Assembly (NCBI GenBank): GCA_013001595.1
Contig: JABDMH010000127.1
Coordinates: 1 to 64,000, forward strand
Direction: 5' to 3'
Source: Saprospiraceae bacterium
GTDB taxonomy: Bacteria; Bacteroidota; Bacteroidia; Chitinophagales; Saprospiraceae
Length of the DNA stretch: 64,000 nt
Part shown: piece after piece, positions 54,256 to 63,042 of the stretch
How the letters are laid out: the number at the start of each line of letters is the position of its first letter
Numbering within the stretch: the first letter of the stretch is position 1
Notes under the pieces: generated by a model
Databases searched by the model: none
What the model was told of the DNA's origin: nothing
The model's input: the letters and a program-made list of their open reading frames with translations, nothing else
Program-made: the position numbers and the translations under genes

Positions 54256-55683
54256 TCATTCTTCCCCGAATTTGTACTGTAAACGCAATTCACTCATTTC
54301 ATTTTTCAATACTTCAATGGTGTTTTTGTAAGTGATATCGGTGTATAGATTTTCCATCTCATGGGGATCGTTTTTCAAATCATACAATTCCCAGAATTCA
54401 TCACCATATAAATAATGGATGAGCTTGTACTGCTGTGTCCGTATTCCTTCACAAGGACCTATTCCATAGGCTTCTTCATAAAAACGATAATACATTCCAT
54501 CTCTCCACCCTTCGGGACTTTGTCCTTTCGCCAGTTGCCTGAAACTTTTCCCTTGCATGTCCTCCGGAATTTCGACACCAGCATAATCAAGAATGGTCTC
54601 CGCAAAATCCAGGTTTAAGACCATCTTTTCAACATGAGTAGCTGGTTTAATTTCTTTTGGATAGCGAATGAGCAGTGGCAATCGCAAGGATTCTTCGTAC
54701 ATGAATCTTTTATCATATAATCCATGTTCTCCAAGAAAGAAACCCTGGTCGGATGTGTATATAATAATTGTGTTCTTATCCAGGCCAGTTTCGTCCAAAT
54801 ACGCCAATACCCTTCCAATATTTTCATCAACCGATGCCACACATCTCAGGTAGTCTTTGATGTATCTCTGGTACATCCATTCTTTTCTATCCTGAATGCT
54901 GCCTTCCACGGGCATCTCTCCAAATCGATACTCATAATGCAAGCCCCACTGCGAAGGGCCAACGAAAAGTTGATGGTTTGCAAGCTGTGGCGATCGTCCT
55001 TCAAAATCGTCATAAAATGTAGCCGGTTCAGGAATATTGATATCGCTAAACATATTGGCATATTTATCATCCGCTTCCCAATTGGCATGAACCGCCTTGT
55101 GATGTATCATTAAGCAAAATGGTTTTTCCCTGTCCCTCTCCTTGAGCCAATCTAATGCGATATCGGTGATGATATCTGTTACATAACCCGGATGTTTCTT
55201 TTCTACACCATTTTCGATTAATACAGGATTGTGGTATTCTCCCTGCCCGGGAAGTACATTCCAGTAATCGAATCCTGTTGGTTGACTTTTTAGGTGCCAC
55301 TTGCCGGCAACAGCAGTCTGGTAACCGGCATTTCTAAGGTATTTAGGATAGGTATTCTGGAGGCCGTTAAACTTTTCTACATTATCTCTAACCCCATTTA
55401 GATGGCTGTATTTTCCGGTGAGAATAGCCGCCCTGCTCGGAGAACAAATACTATTCGTGCAAAAACAGTTTTCAAACCAGGCTCCTTCTGATGCTATTCG
55501 GTCAATATTTGGTGTTGAATTCATCTGGCTTCCATAGCAACTTATTGCCTGTGCAGCATGGTCATCGGCCATGATAAAGATGATGTTAGGTTTTTGTGAA
55601 TCCTGCGTATTAGGTACTTGACAACCAGAAATGCTTAAGTCCAGAGCACAAAATAGTACGGCTAAAAATATTATTGATTTCAT
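54256..55683 (-). CDS. Sulfatase lipoprotein (family S1)
   Basis: The 475-residue formylglycine sulfatase has a lipobox at Cys21 (LSISGC). The modification motif is CSPSR with Cys80 (NSICSPSRAAILTGKY). Metal-binding FIMADDHAAQAISCYG, AGKWHLKS, MIHHKAVHANW and IIYTSDQGFFLGEHG follow in the usual order. The overall pattern is close to sulfatases acting on heparan- or iduronate-type or algal sulfated glycans, but the substrate cannot be fixed. It belongs to the island cargo with the DUF6259-like glycosidase and FAD oxidoreductase. Confidence 0.92.
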   Translation of the reverse strand: MKSIIFLAVLFCALDLSISGCQVPNTQDSQKPNIIFIMADDHAAQAISCYGSQMNSTPNIDRIASEGAWFENCFCTNSICSPSRAAILTGKYSHLNGVRDNVEKFNGLQNTYPKYLRNAGYQTAVAGKWHLKSQPTGFDYWNVLPGQGEYHNPVLIENGVEKKHPGYVTDIITDIALDWLKERDREKPFCLMIHHKAVHANWEADDKYANMFSDINIPEPATFYDDFEGRSPQLANHQLFVGPSQWGLHYEYRFGEMPVEGSIQDRKEWMYQRYIKDYLRCVASVDENIGRVLAYLDETGLDKNTIIIYTSDQGFFLGEHGLYDKRFMYEESLRLPLLIRYPKEIKPATHVEKMVLNLDFAETILDYAGVEIPEDMQGKSFRQLAKGQSPEGWRDGMYYRFYEEAYGIGPCEGIRTQQYKLIHYLYGDEFWELYDLKNDPHEMENLYTDITYKNTIEVLKNEMSELRLQYKFGEE

Positions 55684-56177
55684 TTTTTTAGTTCAATGGA
55701 CTTGTAATTATTTTATCTGTTAGTGTCTCCAAAACGGTGTGACTTGTCAGATTGAAAATCATTCAAATAGGACTTCATTTATTCCAAAACTCCCACCACT
55801 TCCGGATTGCTAAATAAATTAGTCCCTTCGGAAGCAACTGTTTTCAGATTATAATGCTGGTCATCGTCGTAATAATCTGGATATTTCTTATCAACATTAC
55901 TACTTATATTTTTAGCAGGATTAACTTCCACTACGGGAGCGCTTCCATTTGTATTATTTGTCATGATTGTTCCGGTTTCAATGGGCATTTACCAATTGAT
56001 TTGAGTCTACGGCCATCTACATACTGGGAAATATGGCAATTTTTCCGCAGTTGCATACAATTTTGCAAAATAAACGCATAGCAATCAAGTAGTGAATCGC
56101 CGCATTTTGCACTGACTATCAGGGAATTAACAAATAAATTAGTATCTAACCAATAACCAACATATATATTAAATTAT
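55684..56177. other. Right-hand island edge, possible gene remnant
   Basis: A minus-strand frame 55779-55988 encodes VVEVNPAKNISSNVDKKYPD and YYDDDQHYNLKTVASEGTN up to GVLE, which looks like the C-terminus of a larger protein cut off on its upstream side. No family recognised. Otherwise A+T-rich without structure up to the tRNA fragment. Confidence 0.35.
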
Positions 56178-56221
56178 GCTTTGGGAGCAGCGGGTCGGGA
56201 GTTTGAATCTCTCCATACCGA
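56178..56221 (+). repeat. 44-base copy of the 3' half of tRNA-Pro
   Basis: GCTTTGGGAGCAGCGGGTCG and the T arm to the discriminator match tRNA-Pro positions 45309-45352 with only a few changes, starting at the anticodon arm. It is longer than the cassette copies and has no GIY-YIG text directly before it. It is a direct repeat of the tRNA end, as expected for the far attachment site of DNA inserted at tRNA-Pro. Confidence 0.8.
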
Positions 56222-56374
56222 CTTGACTATCAAGGAACATGGAACATTTTATCGTCAACTCGCTGGAGTGCACGGGCCAATCATTTGGCACTTTCATAGT
56301 ATTAAGGGATTTGAACTCACTTCATGGTAGAATACTTGCCAACAAACACTACATTGATGAGGAATTAGGAGATT

Positions 56375-57355
56375 ATGAAAGTATTGGTAACAGGTGCCTC
56401 CGGAAAAGTAGGTCAACGTTTTATTGAACAATTTCTTCTGGAAGAGCGGTTTTCATCTTGGTCCATTCGTGCATTCTGTCACAACCGGATCATCCCAGTA
56501 ATGCAACGCTTGGAAGTATTCAAAGGGGACATTTCCTCCCAGAGTGACGTTTCAAAAGCCATGGAGGGCATCACGCATGTGTTACACCTGGCAACAAGTA
56601 AGGAATCACCCGACAGCTTCATAGATACCTCCATCAAAGGAATGTTCTGGCTCCTCGAGGCATGTCGGAGGAGCAAAATCTTCCAGAGATTTGTGCTGAT
56701 TGGTGGAGATGCATCAGTGGGTCATTTTTTCTATCAGCATCCAACACCCATTACTGAAAACCAAGGCCATTCTGCCTATCCCGGCTGTTATGCCCTGTCT
56801 AAGGTGCTTGAAGAGGTAATGCTTGAACAATATTACATACAGTATGATATTAGTGGATGCTGTCTGCGCGCACCTTGGATCATGGAAAAGGATGATTTTC
56901 GCTATACGTTGTCCTTCGGTGATGATGTTTTCGGAGGTCCGGTGTGGAGCAGTTACGTCTCTGTCGAAGAATCAAAAGCGTATTTCGAAAATAATACGAT
57001 TCCCTTGATGCTGGATATTAACGGCAAAGCCATGCTGAGAAATTTTGTCCATCTGGACGATCTAGTGGCAGCCATACTTCTTGCCATTGATCACCCCAAG
57101 GCACACCAACAACTCTTTAACATCTGTATGGATGAACCCATAGACTATCAGAAAGTAGCTGATTATTTACGCGCTTCCAGAGGTTTCACTAGTGTTCCTA
57201 TTAAGACGGAATTTAAGCCTACTTGGTTAGATAATACAAAAGCCAAATTTTTGTTGGACTGGCGCCCACGTTTTGACTATAGGAAAATGATAGACCATGC
57301 ATTTGATTATATTCGAGATGAATCCGATCCCAGAGTCGTTTGGTATCCAGGATAG
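56375..57355 (+). CDS. NAD-dependent epimerase/dehydratase (extended SDR)
   Basis: This 326-residue cytoplasmic extended SDR has the nucleotide motif VTGASGKVGQ at residues 4-13, HVLHLAT for the central strand, and the catalytic Tyr-x3-Lys in CYALSKVLEE. The late FNICMDEPIDYQKVADYLR and WRPRFDYRKMIDHAFDY are typical of sugar-nucleotide epimerase-like proteins. The substrate is unknown, perhaps a sugar or sugar acid. An AGGAG lies six bases before the ATG, which is unusual here but may be chance. Confidence 0.85.
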   Translation: MKVLVTGASGKVGQRFIEQFLLEERFSSWSIRAFCHNRIIPVMQRLEVFKGDISSQSDVSKAMEGITHVLHLATSKESPDSFIDTSIKGMFWLLEACRRSKIFQRFVLIGGDASVGHFFYQHPTPITENQGHSAYPGCYALSKVLEEVMLEQYYIQYDISGCCLRAPWIMEKDDFRYTLSFGDDVFGGPVWSSYVSVEESKAYFENNTIPLMLDINGKAMLRNFVHLDDLVAAILLAIDHPKAHQQLFNICMDEPIDYQKVADYLRASRGFTSVPIKTEFKPTWLDNTKAKFLLDWRPRFDYRKMIDHAFDYIRDESDPRVVWYPG

Positions 57356-57453
57356 TAGATCATTGCTTTTTCACAGAAGTATTTGCGTTGCCAAGTGAAG
57401 TATTTGGAGAATTAGAGTACATAGAGTAGCTTGTCTTCCATCAAGATCATTAG

Positions 57454-59010
57454 ATGAATAAAAATCTCTTCAAAATGAACCCAACCACCTTGACCAATTT
57501 TTCAGCTTCTTGCCAAAGAACATATACGCTGACGGTCGTGTGTCTCCTTATTTGGGGCACTTGTGGAACCGTGCTCACCGTAGCTCAACCCATCCATACC
57601 TTTGACATTGTACTCGATGGTGGGCGAGTAATTGATCCCGAGACTGGTTTGGATGAAGTACGGAATATTGGAATCCGTGATGGTAGAATTATGGCCGTGT
57701 CCTCGGAGGTGTTGACTGGGAAACAGAATATTGACGTTTCGAATCTGGTTGTTTCACCTGGATTTATCGATTTGCATGTCCACGGAATCACCAACCGAGA
57801 ACAGGAATATCAAGCCCGCGATGGCGTAACAACAGCTCTGGAGCTGGAGTTTGGTGTGCCATATCTAGAGAAATGGTATCGTTCCAGGGAGGGAAAGGCC
57901 CTAATTAATTATGGAGCTAGTGTCAATTGGGCGGTCAATCGAGTGAAGGGACTAGATGCTATGGGGCCCGTATTCGAAGAAATAGAGCGGGAAATTTCAG
58001 GAGGTGACTTTCGAGGGTTTCCTTCGGTAATGAATCATTTCTACCGTGCGTTCTCCGTTGAGCTTTCGAAAATCAGGACAGTCGAGATGCTGAACGGAAT
58101 AAGGGAGTCTCTGGCTGCAGGAGGATTGGGGATTGGTGTGCCATCGGGCTATATTGGGGGTGCCAGTAGAGAGGAGGTCTTTAGACTTTATCAGCTGGCT
58201 GGAAAAATGCAGGTTCCGATCATTAGTCATGTTCGTCCAGGGGGTACGATGGCAGTCCAACAGGCGATCTCCAATGCACTTCTTACAAATGCCCCATTGC
58301 ATATCGTACATATCAATAGTGTAACCCGCTCCGAGATTGGACTGGCCATCGAAATAGTCCAAACAGCTCAAAACAAAGGCTTCGATATCACCACCGAATT
58401 ATATCCCTATCCCGCTGGTTCTACTGGTTTACAGACAGCCATTTTTGATGAGGGATGGCAAGAAAGGTTGGGTATTAGCTATGATGCAATCCAGTGGGTA
58501 GCCACCGGAGAACGACTCACCAAGGAGACCTTTGATAAATATCGGAAAGAAGGAGGAATGGTGATTTCCTATACTATGAAACCTGAATGGATCCGTTTAG
58601 GCATAGCCGCAAAAGATGTTATGATTGCCTCTGATGGCATGCCTTATGCAGCGTTGGCACATCCCAGAACCGCTGGCACTTTCTCTAGGGTCTTGGGCAA
58701 GTTCGTCCGTGAGGAGGAAGTTGTGACCTTGCCTGTAGCACTAGAAAAAATCACTCTACTACCCGCCAAGAGATTAGAAACGGTGGCTCCAATGATGCGA
58801 TATAAAGGGAGAATTCAAGTAGGCTGTGATGCTGACCTTACCATTTTCGACCCCCAAACGATTATAGATAAAGCCTCCTTTGAGAGAGGGCTGGAGTTCT
58901 CCGAAGGGATTCGATATGTAATGGTTCAAGGCGTACTGATCGTTGAAGATGGCAAAACTGTAAAAAATGTTTTCCCCGGTCAGCCTATTCTCGGCAAGTA
59001 TAAAAAATAG
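57454..59010 (+). CDS. Exported D-aminoacylase-type amidohydrolase
   Basis: The 518-residue amidohydrolase-superfamily enzyme starts with a signal-like region (LTVVCLLIWGTCGTVLTVAQ). The small beta domain DIVLDGGRVIDPETGLDEV and DGRIMAVS is followed by the metal motif GFIDLHVHG, then ISHVRPG, HIVHINS, TELYPYPAGS and IASDGMPYA. Order and length match N-acyl-D-amino-acid deacylases and related dihydroorotase-like enzymes. Met8 is an alternative start. It may release D-amino acids outside the cytoplasm, but the substrate is inferred from family only. Confidence 0.85.
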   Translation: MNKNLFKMNPTTLTNFSASCQRTYTLTVVCLLIWGTCGTVLTVAQPIHTFDIVLDGGRVIDPETGLDEVRNIGIRDGRIMAVSSEVLTGKQNIDVSNLVVSPGFIDLHVHGITNREQEYQARDGVTTALELEFGVPYLEKWYRSREGKALINYGASVNWAVNRVKGLDAMGPVFEEIEREISGGDFRGFPSVMNHFYRAFSVELSKIRTVEMLNGIRESLAAGGLGIGVPSGYIGGASREEVFRLYQLAGKMQVPIISHVRPGGTMAVQQAISNALLTNAPLHIVHINSVTRSEIGLAIEIVQTAQNKGFDITTELYPYPAGSTGLQTAIFDEGWQERLGISYDAIQWVATGERLTKETFDKYRKEGGMVISYTMKPEWIRLGIAAKDVMIASDGMPYAALAHPRTAGTFSRVLGKFVREEEVVTLPVALEKITLLPAKRLETVAPMMRYKGRIQVGCDADLTIFDPQTIIDKASFERGLEFSEGIRYVMVQGVLIVEDGKTVKNVFPGQPILGKYKK

Positions 59011-59083
59011 ATGCCCTAAATATTCATCGTATGTGGTCATGAAAAGCATACCTCTAGTTCGGTATTCACGACCCTTAAGTTAT

Positions 59084-60208
59084 TCATGATGGATCATTGG
59101 TATTAAGGGCCGGTCTTGGCATGAGTAGCGCAGCAATTTTTTGGTGGGAAGATTCTTCCAAAGTACTGCAAGCATCGGCAATACCAGGTTGTTCCCTCAA
59201 TTTGATTTGCTGATCAACCTGATCGAAATGGTTGTACTGGGCATAGAGCAGCTGGTGCATAAGTATGGTATCGTCGGAAGGATAAATCTTAATCGGTTTA
59301 TCAAGGAGTGGCACTAATTCTTTTTGCAGTTGATCGTAAGATCTGGCAGCAAGGGCATGCAGTTCTTGCCTTTCTGCCGAAGACATCACAAGTATTGAGC
59401 GCACTAGCAAGGCCAGGTTCTTCCGTCCCATCGCCTGTAAAGGTGGTGTAAACGTATCAGATTCCGAACACCACATGCGCTCCCAAAATCTGAAGAGGAT
59501 TACATACAGCATCTCGATGAGGCACAATGTGTGTCTTAAGTCAAGTATCTGAGAATCCGCCAAGATAAACAACAACGTCTGATCATCGGTCCAGGCATAA
59601 GAAAGTACTTTGCCTGCTGTCATAAGATCTCGATCAATTTGCATCTCTTTATCCGGTTTCGCTTTCTTCTTTGTTAGACCTAGCATATTTGATCGGTAGG
59701 GATGCATGCTAACAGCTTTCCGCTCGCCTGATATCGTATATATGGAAGCAAATCTGGCATCAACTTCTTTGGGAAAACGCACGCTCCTATACACATCTTC
59801 TAAGATGATCGGGTGAAAAGCTCCACTTTTTCGAAATATGAAATGGCTTGGCAAGACCCCAGATTTCCGCACATTGATCACCAACTGGGGATTCAAAGAC
59901 GTCAATGCCTGTTGTAATTCTCTGGGGCAATTTAGACTCACGGATTGCACCCTTACCGTATTGATTAATATCTTTTCGCAGAGAAGATCCCTAACGCGAT
60001 AAAATTGAGCGGTGGTAAATCTGCCATCAAGCATAAGTGCTACCTGGCGATCAAACTTTCGGAGGTGATCCAGCAATGGTTCGATTTCCCGATGCCAATT
60101 CTTCCGAACTGGTTGGCGGTACCCATCATCGTCGTAGTCGTAATCTGCGTAATAGTAGCTATCTGGAAAGTTCATAAGGTGTTTTTCAAAATATTCGTTT
60201 GGCAACAT
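59084..60208 (-). CDS. Unknown protein of a MoxR/VWA operon
   Basis: A 374-residue soluble protein without signal peptide or recognised domain. The N-terminus is rich in Tyr/Asp (SYYYADYDYDDDGYRQP) and the rest is mostly helical with two basic stretches (GLTKKKAKPDK). It overlaps the VWA gene by 23 bases, so it is translated in step with it and is the last gene of the four-gene leftward operon. A role as partner or target of the AAA+/VWA machine is inferred from position only. Confidence 0.7.
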   Translation of the reverse strand: MLPNEYFEKHLMNFPDSYYYADYDYDDDGYRQPVRKNWHREIEPLLDHLRKFDRQVALMLDGRFTTAQFYRVRDLLCEKILINTVRVQSVSLNCPRELQQALTSLNPQLVINVRKSGVLPSHFIFRKSGAFHPIILEDVYRSVRFPKEVDARFASIYTISGERKAVSMHPYRSNMLGLTKKKAKPDKEMQIDRDLMTAGKVLSYAWTDDQTLLFILADSQILDLRHTLCLIEMLYVILFRFWERMWCSESDTFTPPLQAMGRKNLALLVRSILVMSSAERQELHALAARSYDQLQKELVPLLDKPIKIYPSDDTILMHQLLYAQYNHFDQVDQQIKLREQPGIADACSTLEESSHQKIAALLMPRPALNTNDPS

Positions 60209-62078
60209 AGGATCCGATTTTGGTAGCGAGGCCCATCAAATCTGACAGTTCATTGGGCTCTACATAGATTATGTGGTCTACAATACCCCTGAGCGTGCTG
60301 GTACCTTCTGGTCGGAAACTCACTAGTGTCACCTCAAAATGATCATTGAACCAATCGTTGTATCCCTTTTTAATCATTTCGGTGACCTCTTCTAGAGGAC
60401 TGCAAAATCTTGAGCCGGGAAACGATTGACAAAAGCCTTCATCTGTAATGAAAATCAAGTGGCTGGATCGGCAGCGATATTTCCGGAGTGTTCCCTTGAG
60501 GAGACTCCCTATCGCTAGGGCATCACGTTGACCTCCATAAATCTGGGAGCTAATGATCCGATCAAAGGTTTCTTCTAAGGTCGGTTTTGATGTACGGTCA
60601 TGAAGAAAATCTAGATGATCAACCCCTCGACTACCATAAACCGCAGCTTCGATATTTAGGCCTCTCATCTGTCCAAACCTAATGAATGTCGCAGTTAAGA
60701 GTTTAGCCATTTCAAATCGATCACCACCCATGGAGCCCGAGCCATCATATAATATTTGCAAGACCGGTTTACCATCGAATCTTTTTTCACGGAATGGAAC
60801 TCGATGCTCAAAAATTAGAGATTCTGTTCGGAAGAGCGGCAGCATCTTGGCATTCAGTCGAATACCAGACTCAGACCTTTTCCAGGATAAATCGCTTACT
60901 TCATGTTCATATAATACGCTGGACAATGATCTAGCTACGACCTCTGTGTGGACCTTCATTTTTTCAATCCGAAAAACATCTCCTGTGGGAGGTACCAGAC
61001 GTTCGACCACAGCACCCGATACCTTTTCATCTCCAAAAGATACTTCAAGCTGAACAACTTCCTCCATTTCCAGTGTCATGGAAGTCGCCTGAAAGGGCTC
61101 AATTTCTAAAAGGTCGACACGAGGTGCTTCACGCTCGGAGGTATGATCAATTGATTCCTCAATGGCCTTCATTAAATCTGCGATTGCCTTTTGGTCAAAA
61201 AGATCTTTTGCAGTCTGCTTTGCTGTATTCATATCAGTACCGATGATCGGAAGATCAGATGATGCTTGTTGGTTGTTGCTACTCATCAAACCACCTTGCT
61301 CTAACATGATCACTTTATGACAATCATTGTCTGTGGATTCAAGATCCTCGTAAATGACCTCTTCAATGGGAAAATATCCTTCATGCCGCATTACAGCCCG
61401 ATCGAGAAGCTCTTCACAGCAGGCATCGACGAACCTGCTGGCAGCTAGCCTGTATGTTTGGAGGCTTGAGAAGACACTTGCAGCTGATAGATACCGCTTT
61501 TTGAGCTTTTCGGCGACTTCAAAAAAATTACGCTTGATCGAAATAAGTTCATCTGCCTGATGTTTCCACAACTTTAGATCGGAATAAAATAATGCGGCTA
61601 GCCATAACTTATCTAAGGTGACAATCTGCTCAATCTCTAGTGTGCTAGCGGACACACAGCGATAGGTCTCCAATTCTTCTGAGATGCTTGAGTCCGCTGT
61701 GAGCCAGTGAAAAAGAAGGAACTTATCAAACACCTTGAAAAAAGGATCGAGATAATGATATCCCTCCCCCATCCTACCGCAGATTTCACGAGAAGACAAG
61801 GTCCAGGATCGCTTGGCTTCTAAAAATAGGGAAAGCCCAATGTTGGCATCGGCCGTAAGTGATGGTGGTACTTGTTGGTAGAAGAAAAGCGTTTGAGGAT
61901 TTGAGGCAGCCATATGATCAATCGTTCGGGCTATCCTCATTCGCTGGCGAGCAGCGTCCATTTTAGCTCGCGTTTTTTGAACAAACATTCGTCTACCTGC
62001 AATCATTACTGAATAAGGAACATCTGTACGGAAGCCATCTTCCATAGCAGTGCCGTACCAGGGAAATCTTCTCTTCAT
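60186..62078 (-). CDS. VWA-domain protein partner of a MoxR-type ATPase
   Basis: The 630-residue cytoplasmic protein has a helical N-terminal two thirds and a C-terminal von Willebrand A domain (about 438-605). The MIDAS motif is DGSGS (445-449) in LQILYDGSGSMGG, and the later metal-site Asp is in IFITDEGF. The usual GGTD-type loop reads IYGGQRDALAIG. VWA proteins next to MoxR-type ATPases act together as metal-dependent assembly or remodelling chaperones, or in conflict systems. It starts two bases after the AAA+ gene and overlaps the next gene by 23 bases. Confidence 0.88.
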   Translation of the reverse strand: MKRRFPWYGTAMEDGFRTDVPYSVMIAGRRMFVQKTRAKMDAARQRMRIARTIDHMAASNPQTLFFYQQVPPSLTADANIGLSLFLEAKRSWTLSSREICGRMGEGYHYLDPFFKVFDKFLLFHWLTADSSISEELETYRCVSASTLEIEQIVTLDKLWLAALFYSDLKLWKHQADELISIKRNFFEVAEKLKKRYLSAASVFSSLQTYRLAASRFVDACCEELLDRAVMRHEGYFPIEEVIYEDLESTDNDCHKVIMLEQGGLMSSNNQQASSDLPIIGTDMNTAKQTAKDLFDQKAIADLMKAIEESIDHTSEREAPRVDLLEIEPFQATSMTLEMEEVVQLEVSFGDEKVSGAVVERLVPPTGDVFRIEKMKVHTEVVARSLSSVLYEHEVSDLSWKRSESGIRLNAKMLPLFRTESLIFEHRVPFREKRFDGKPVLQILYDGSGSMGGDRFEMAKLLTATFIRFGQMRGLNIEAAVYGSRGVDHLDFLHDRTSKPTLEETFDRIISSQIYGGQRDALAIGSLLKGTLRKYRCRSSHLIFITDEGFCQSFPGSRFCSPLEEVTEMIKKGYNDWFNDHFEVTLVSFRPEGTSTLRGIVDHIIYVEPNELSDLMGLATKIGSYVAKRIF

Positions 62079-62080
62079 GG

Positions 62081-63031
62081 TTATGATGTTTTTGTGGAAG
62101 AATCGGAATCAACATCCTTGAAGTACTGATTCAATACCTGTACTAGTCCATTTTTCTCAGACACTGATGCACCGCCAAAAAATATCGTGGTGATCGCAGC
62201 CTTTATTTGATATCTGGGCCTACGAACCCATCTTCCAAGCGCCTTGTATTGGCGAAAAGTTGGAAAGGGCACTGACTTGTACTCTCCTTCTTGTTTCTTC
62301 GCTCGCAGGAAGTGGGTAAAATCCAAGAGCCTTCCCAGTTCCTCTTCTGGAATCGAGATCATCTTTCTTAGAATCTCCTTTTCCCTTTGCATTTCCAAGT
62401 ATCCCAGAGTCAATTGGAGGGTGAATCTTGACTGTAAGGCTCCATCCAGATCATGCAAAAGATAATTGCCACCTTCTCGATCCTGATAATTCGAATCCAT
62501 GAGTATGCAGGCATTGAGGCTACCCAGATTTTGGCCCCGATGATCATAGACTTGATCATTGAGAAAACTGGTCACCAATGCGTGCTGGACTGATGTGTGG
62601 GTTCGTCCGAGTTCTTGAAACCACATAATGATGTCGTGGTCATCGTTGAGACTCATAGCTTCCTTGGCAGCCTTCAATGGTGGTTGGTCCTCATCCAATG
62701 TGCGATTCTCCGCAATGGCTCGACGGGTGAATAGCTCATCAGGCCCTTGGTAGTGAACTAGGGGGATGGTAAAGACCTTCAACGACTGGTAATCCATTCC
62801 CATATTTGAGCAAAGAGACCGCCAATTACGAGGGAGAATATTACCTAAGGTTGACTTTCCAGTGCCAGTACCACCGCTAAGATGGATCACCTCACGGTTT
62901 CGGACACCATGTACGATAGATTCGAGAATTTCCTTTTTCACATAAAATGGCCCACTTCCTGTGGTTAGCGCAATCAGATCATCATCAGCTGACCTTTTCC
63001 ATTTACTCTTAGAATTGACTGGACATATCAT
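62081..63031 (-). CDS. MoxR/CbbQ-type AAA+ ATPase with altered Walker B
   Basis: A 316-residue AAA+ protein. Walker A is GGTGTGKST (53-61). The Walker B region reads IIMWFQELGRT, with Gln139 where MoxR-type proteins have Asp, while the catalytic Glu140 is kept. VQHALVTSFLNDQVYDHRGQ, sensor-1 ILMDSNYQDREGG and the arginine segment GALQSRFTLQL follow as in the CbbQ/NirQ/MoxR branch. It lies two bases before the VWA gene and 11 after the upstream gene of the operon. Confidence 0.85.
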   Translation of the reverse strand: MICPVNSKSKWKRSADDDLIALTTGSGPFYVKKEILESIVHGVRNREVIHLSGGTGTGKSTLGNILPRNWRSLCSNMGMDYQSLKVFTIPLVHYQGPDELFTRRAIAENRTLDEDQPPLKAAKEAMSLNDDHDIIMWFQELGRTHTSVQHALVTSFLNDQVYDHRGQNLGSLNACILMDSNYQDREGGNYLLHDLDGALQSRFTLQLTLGYLEMQREKEILRKMISIPEEELGRLLDFTHFLRAKKQEGEYKSVPFPTFRQYKALGRWVRRPRYQIKAAITTIFFGGASVSEKNGLVQVLNQYFKDVDSDSSTKTS

Positions 63032-63042
63032 CTTTATAATTT

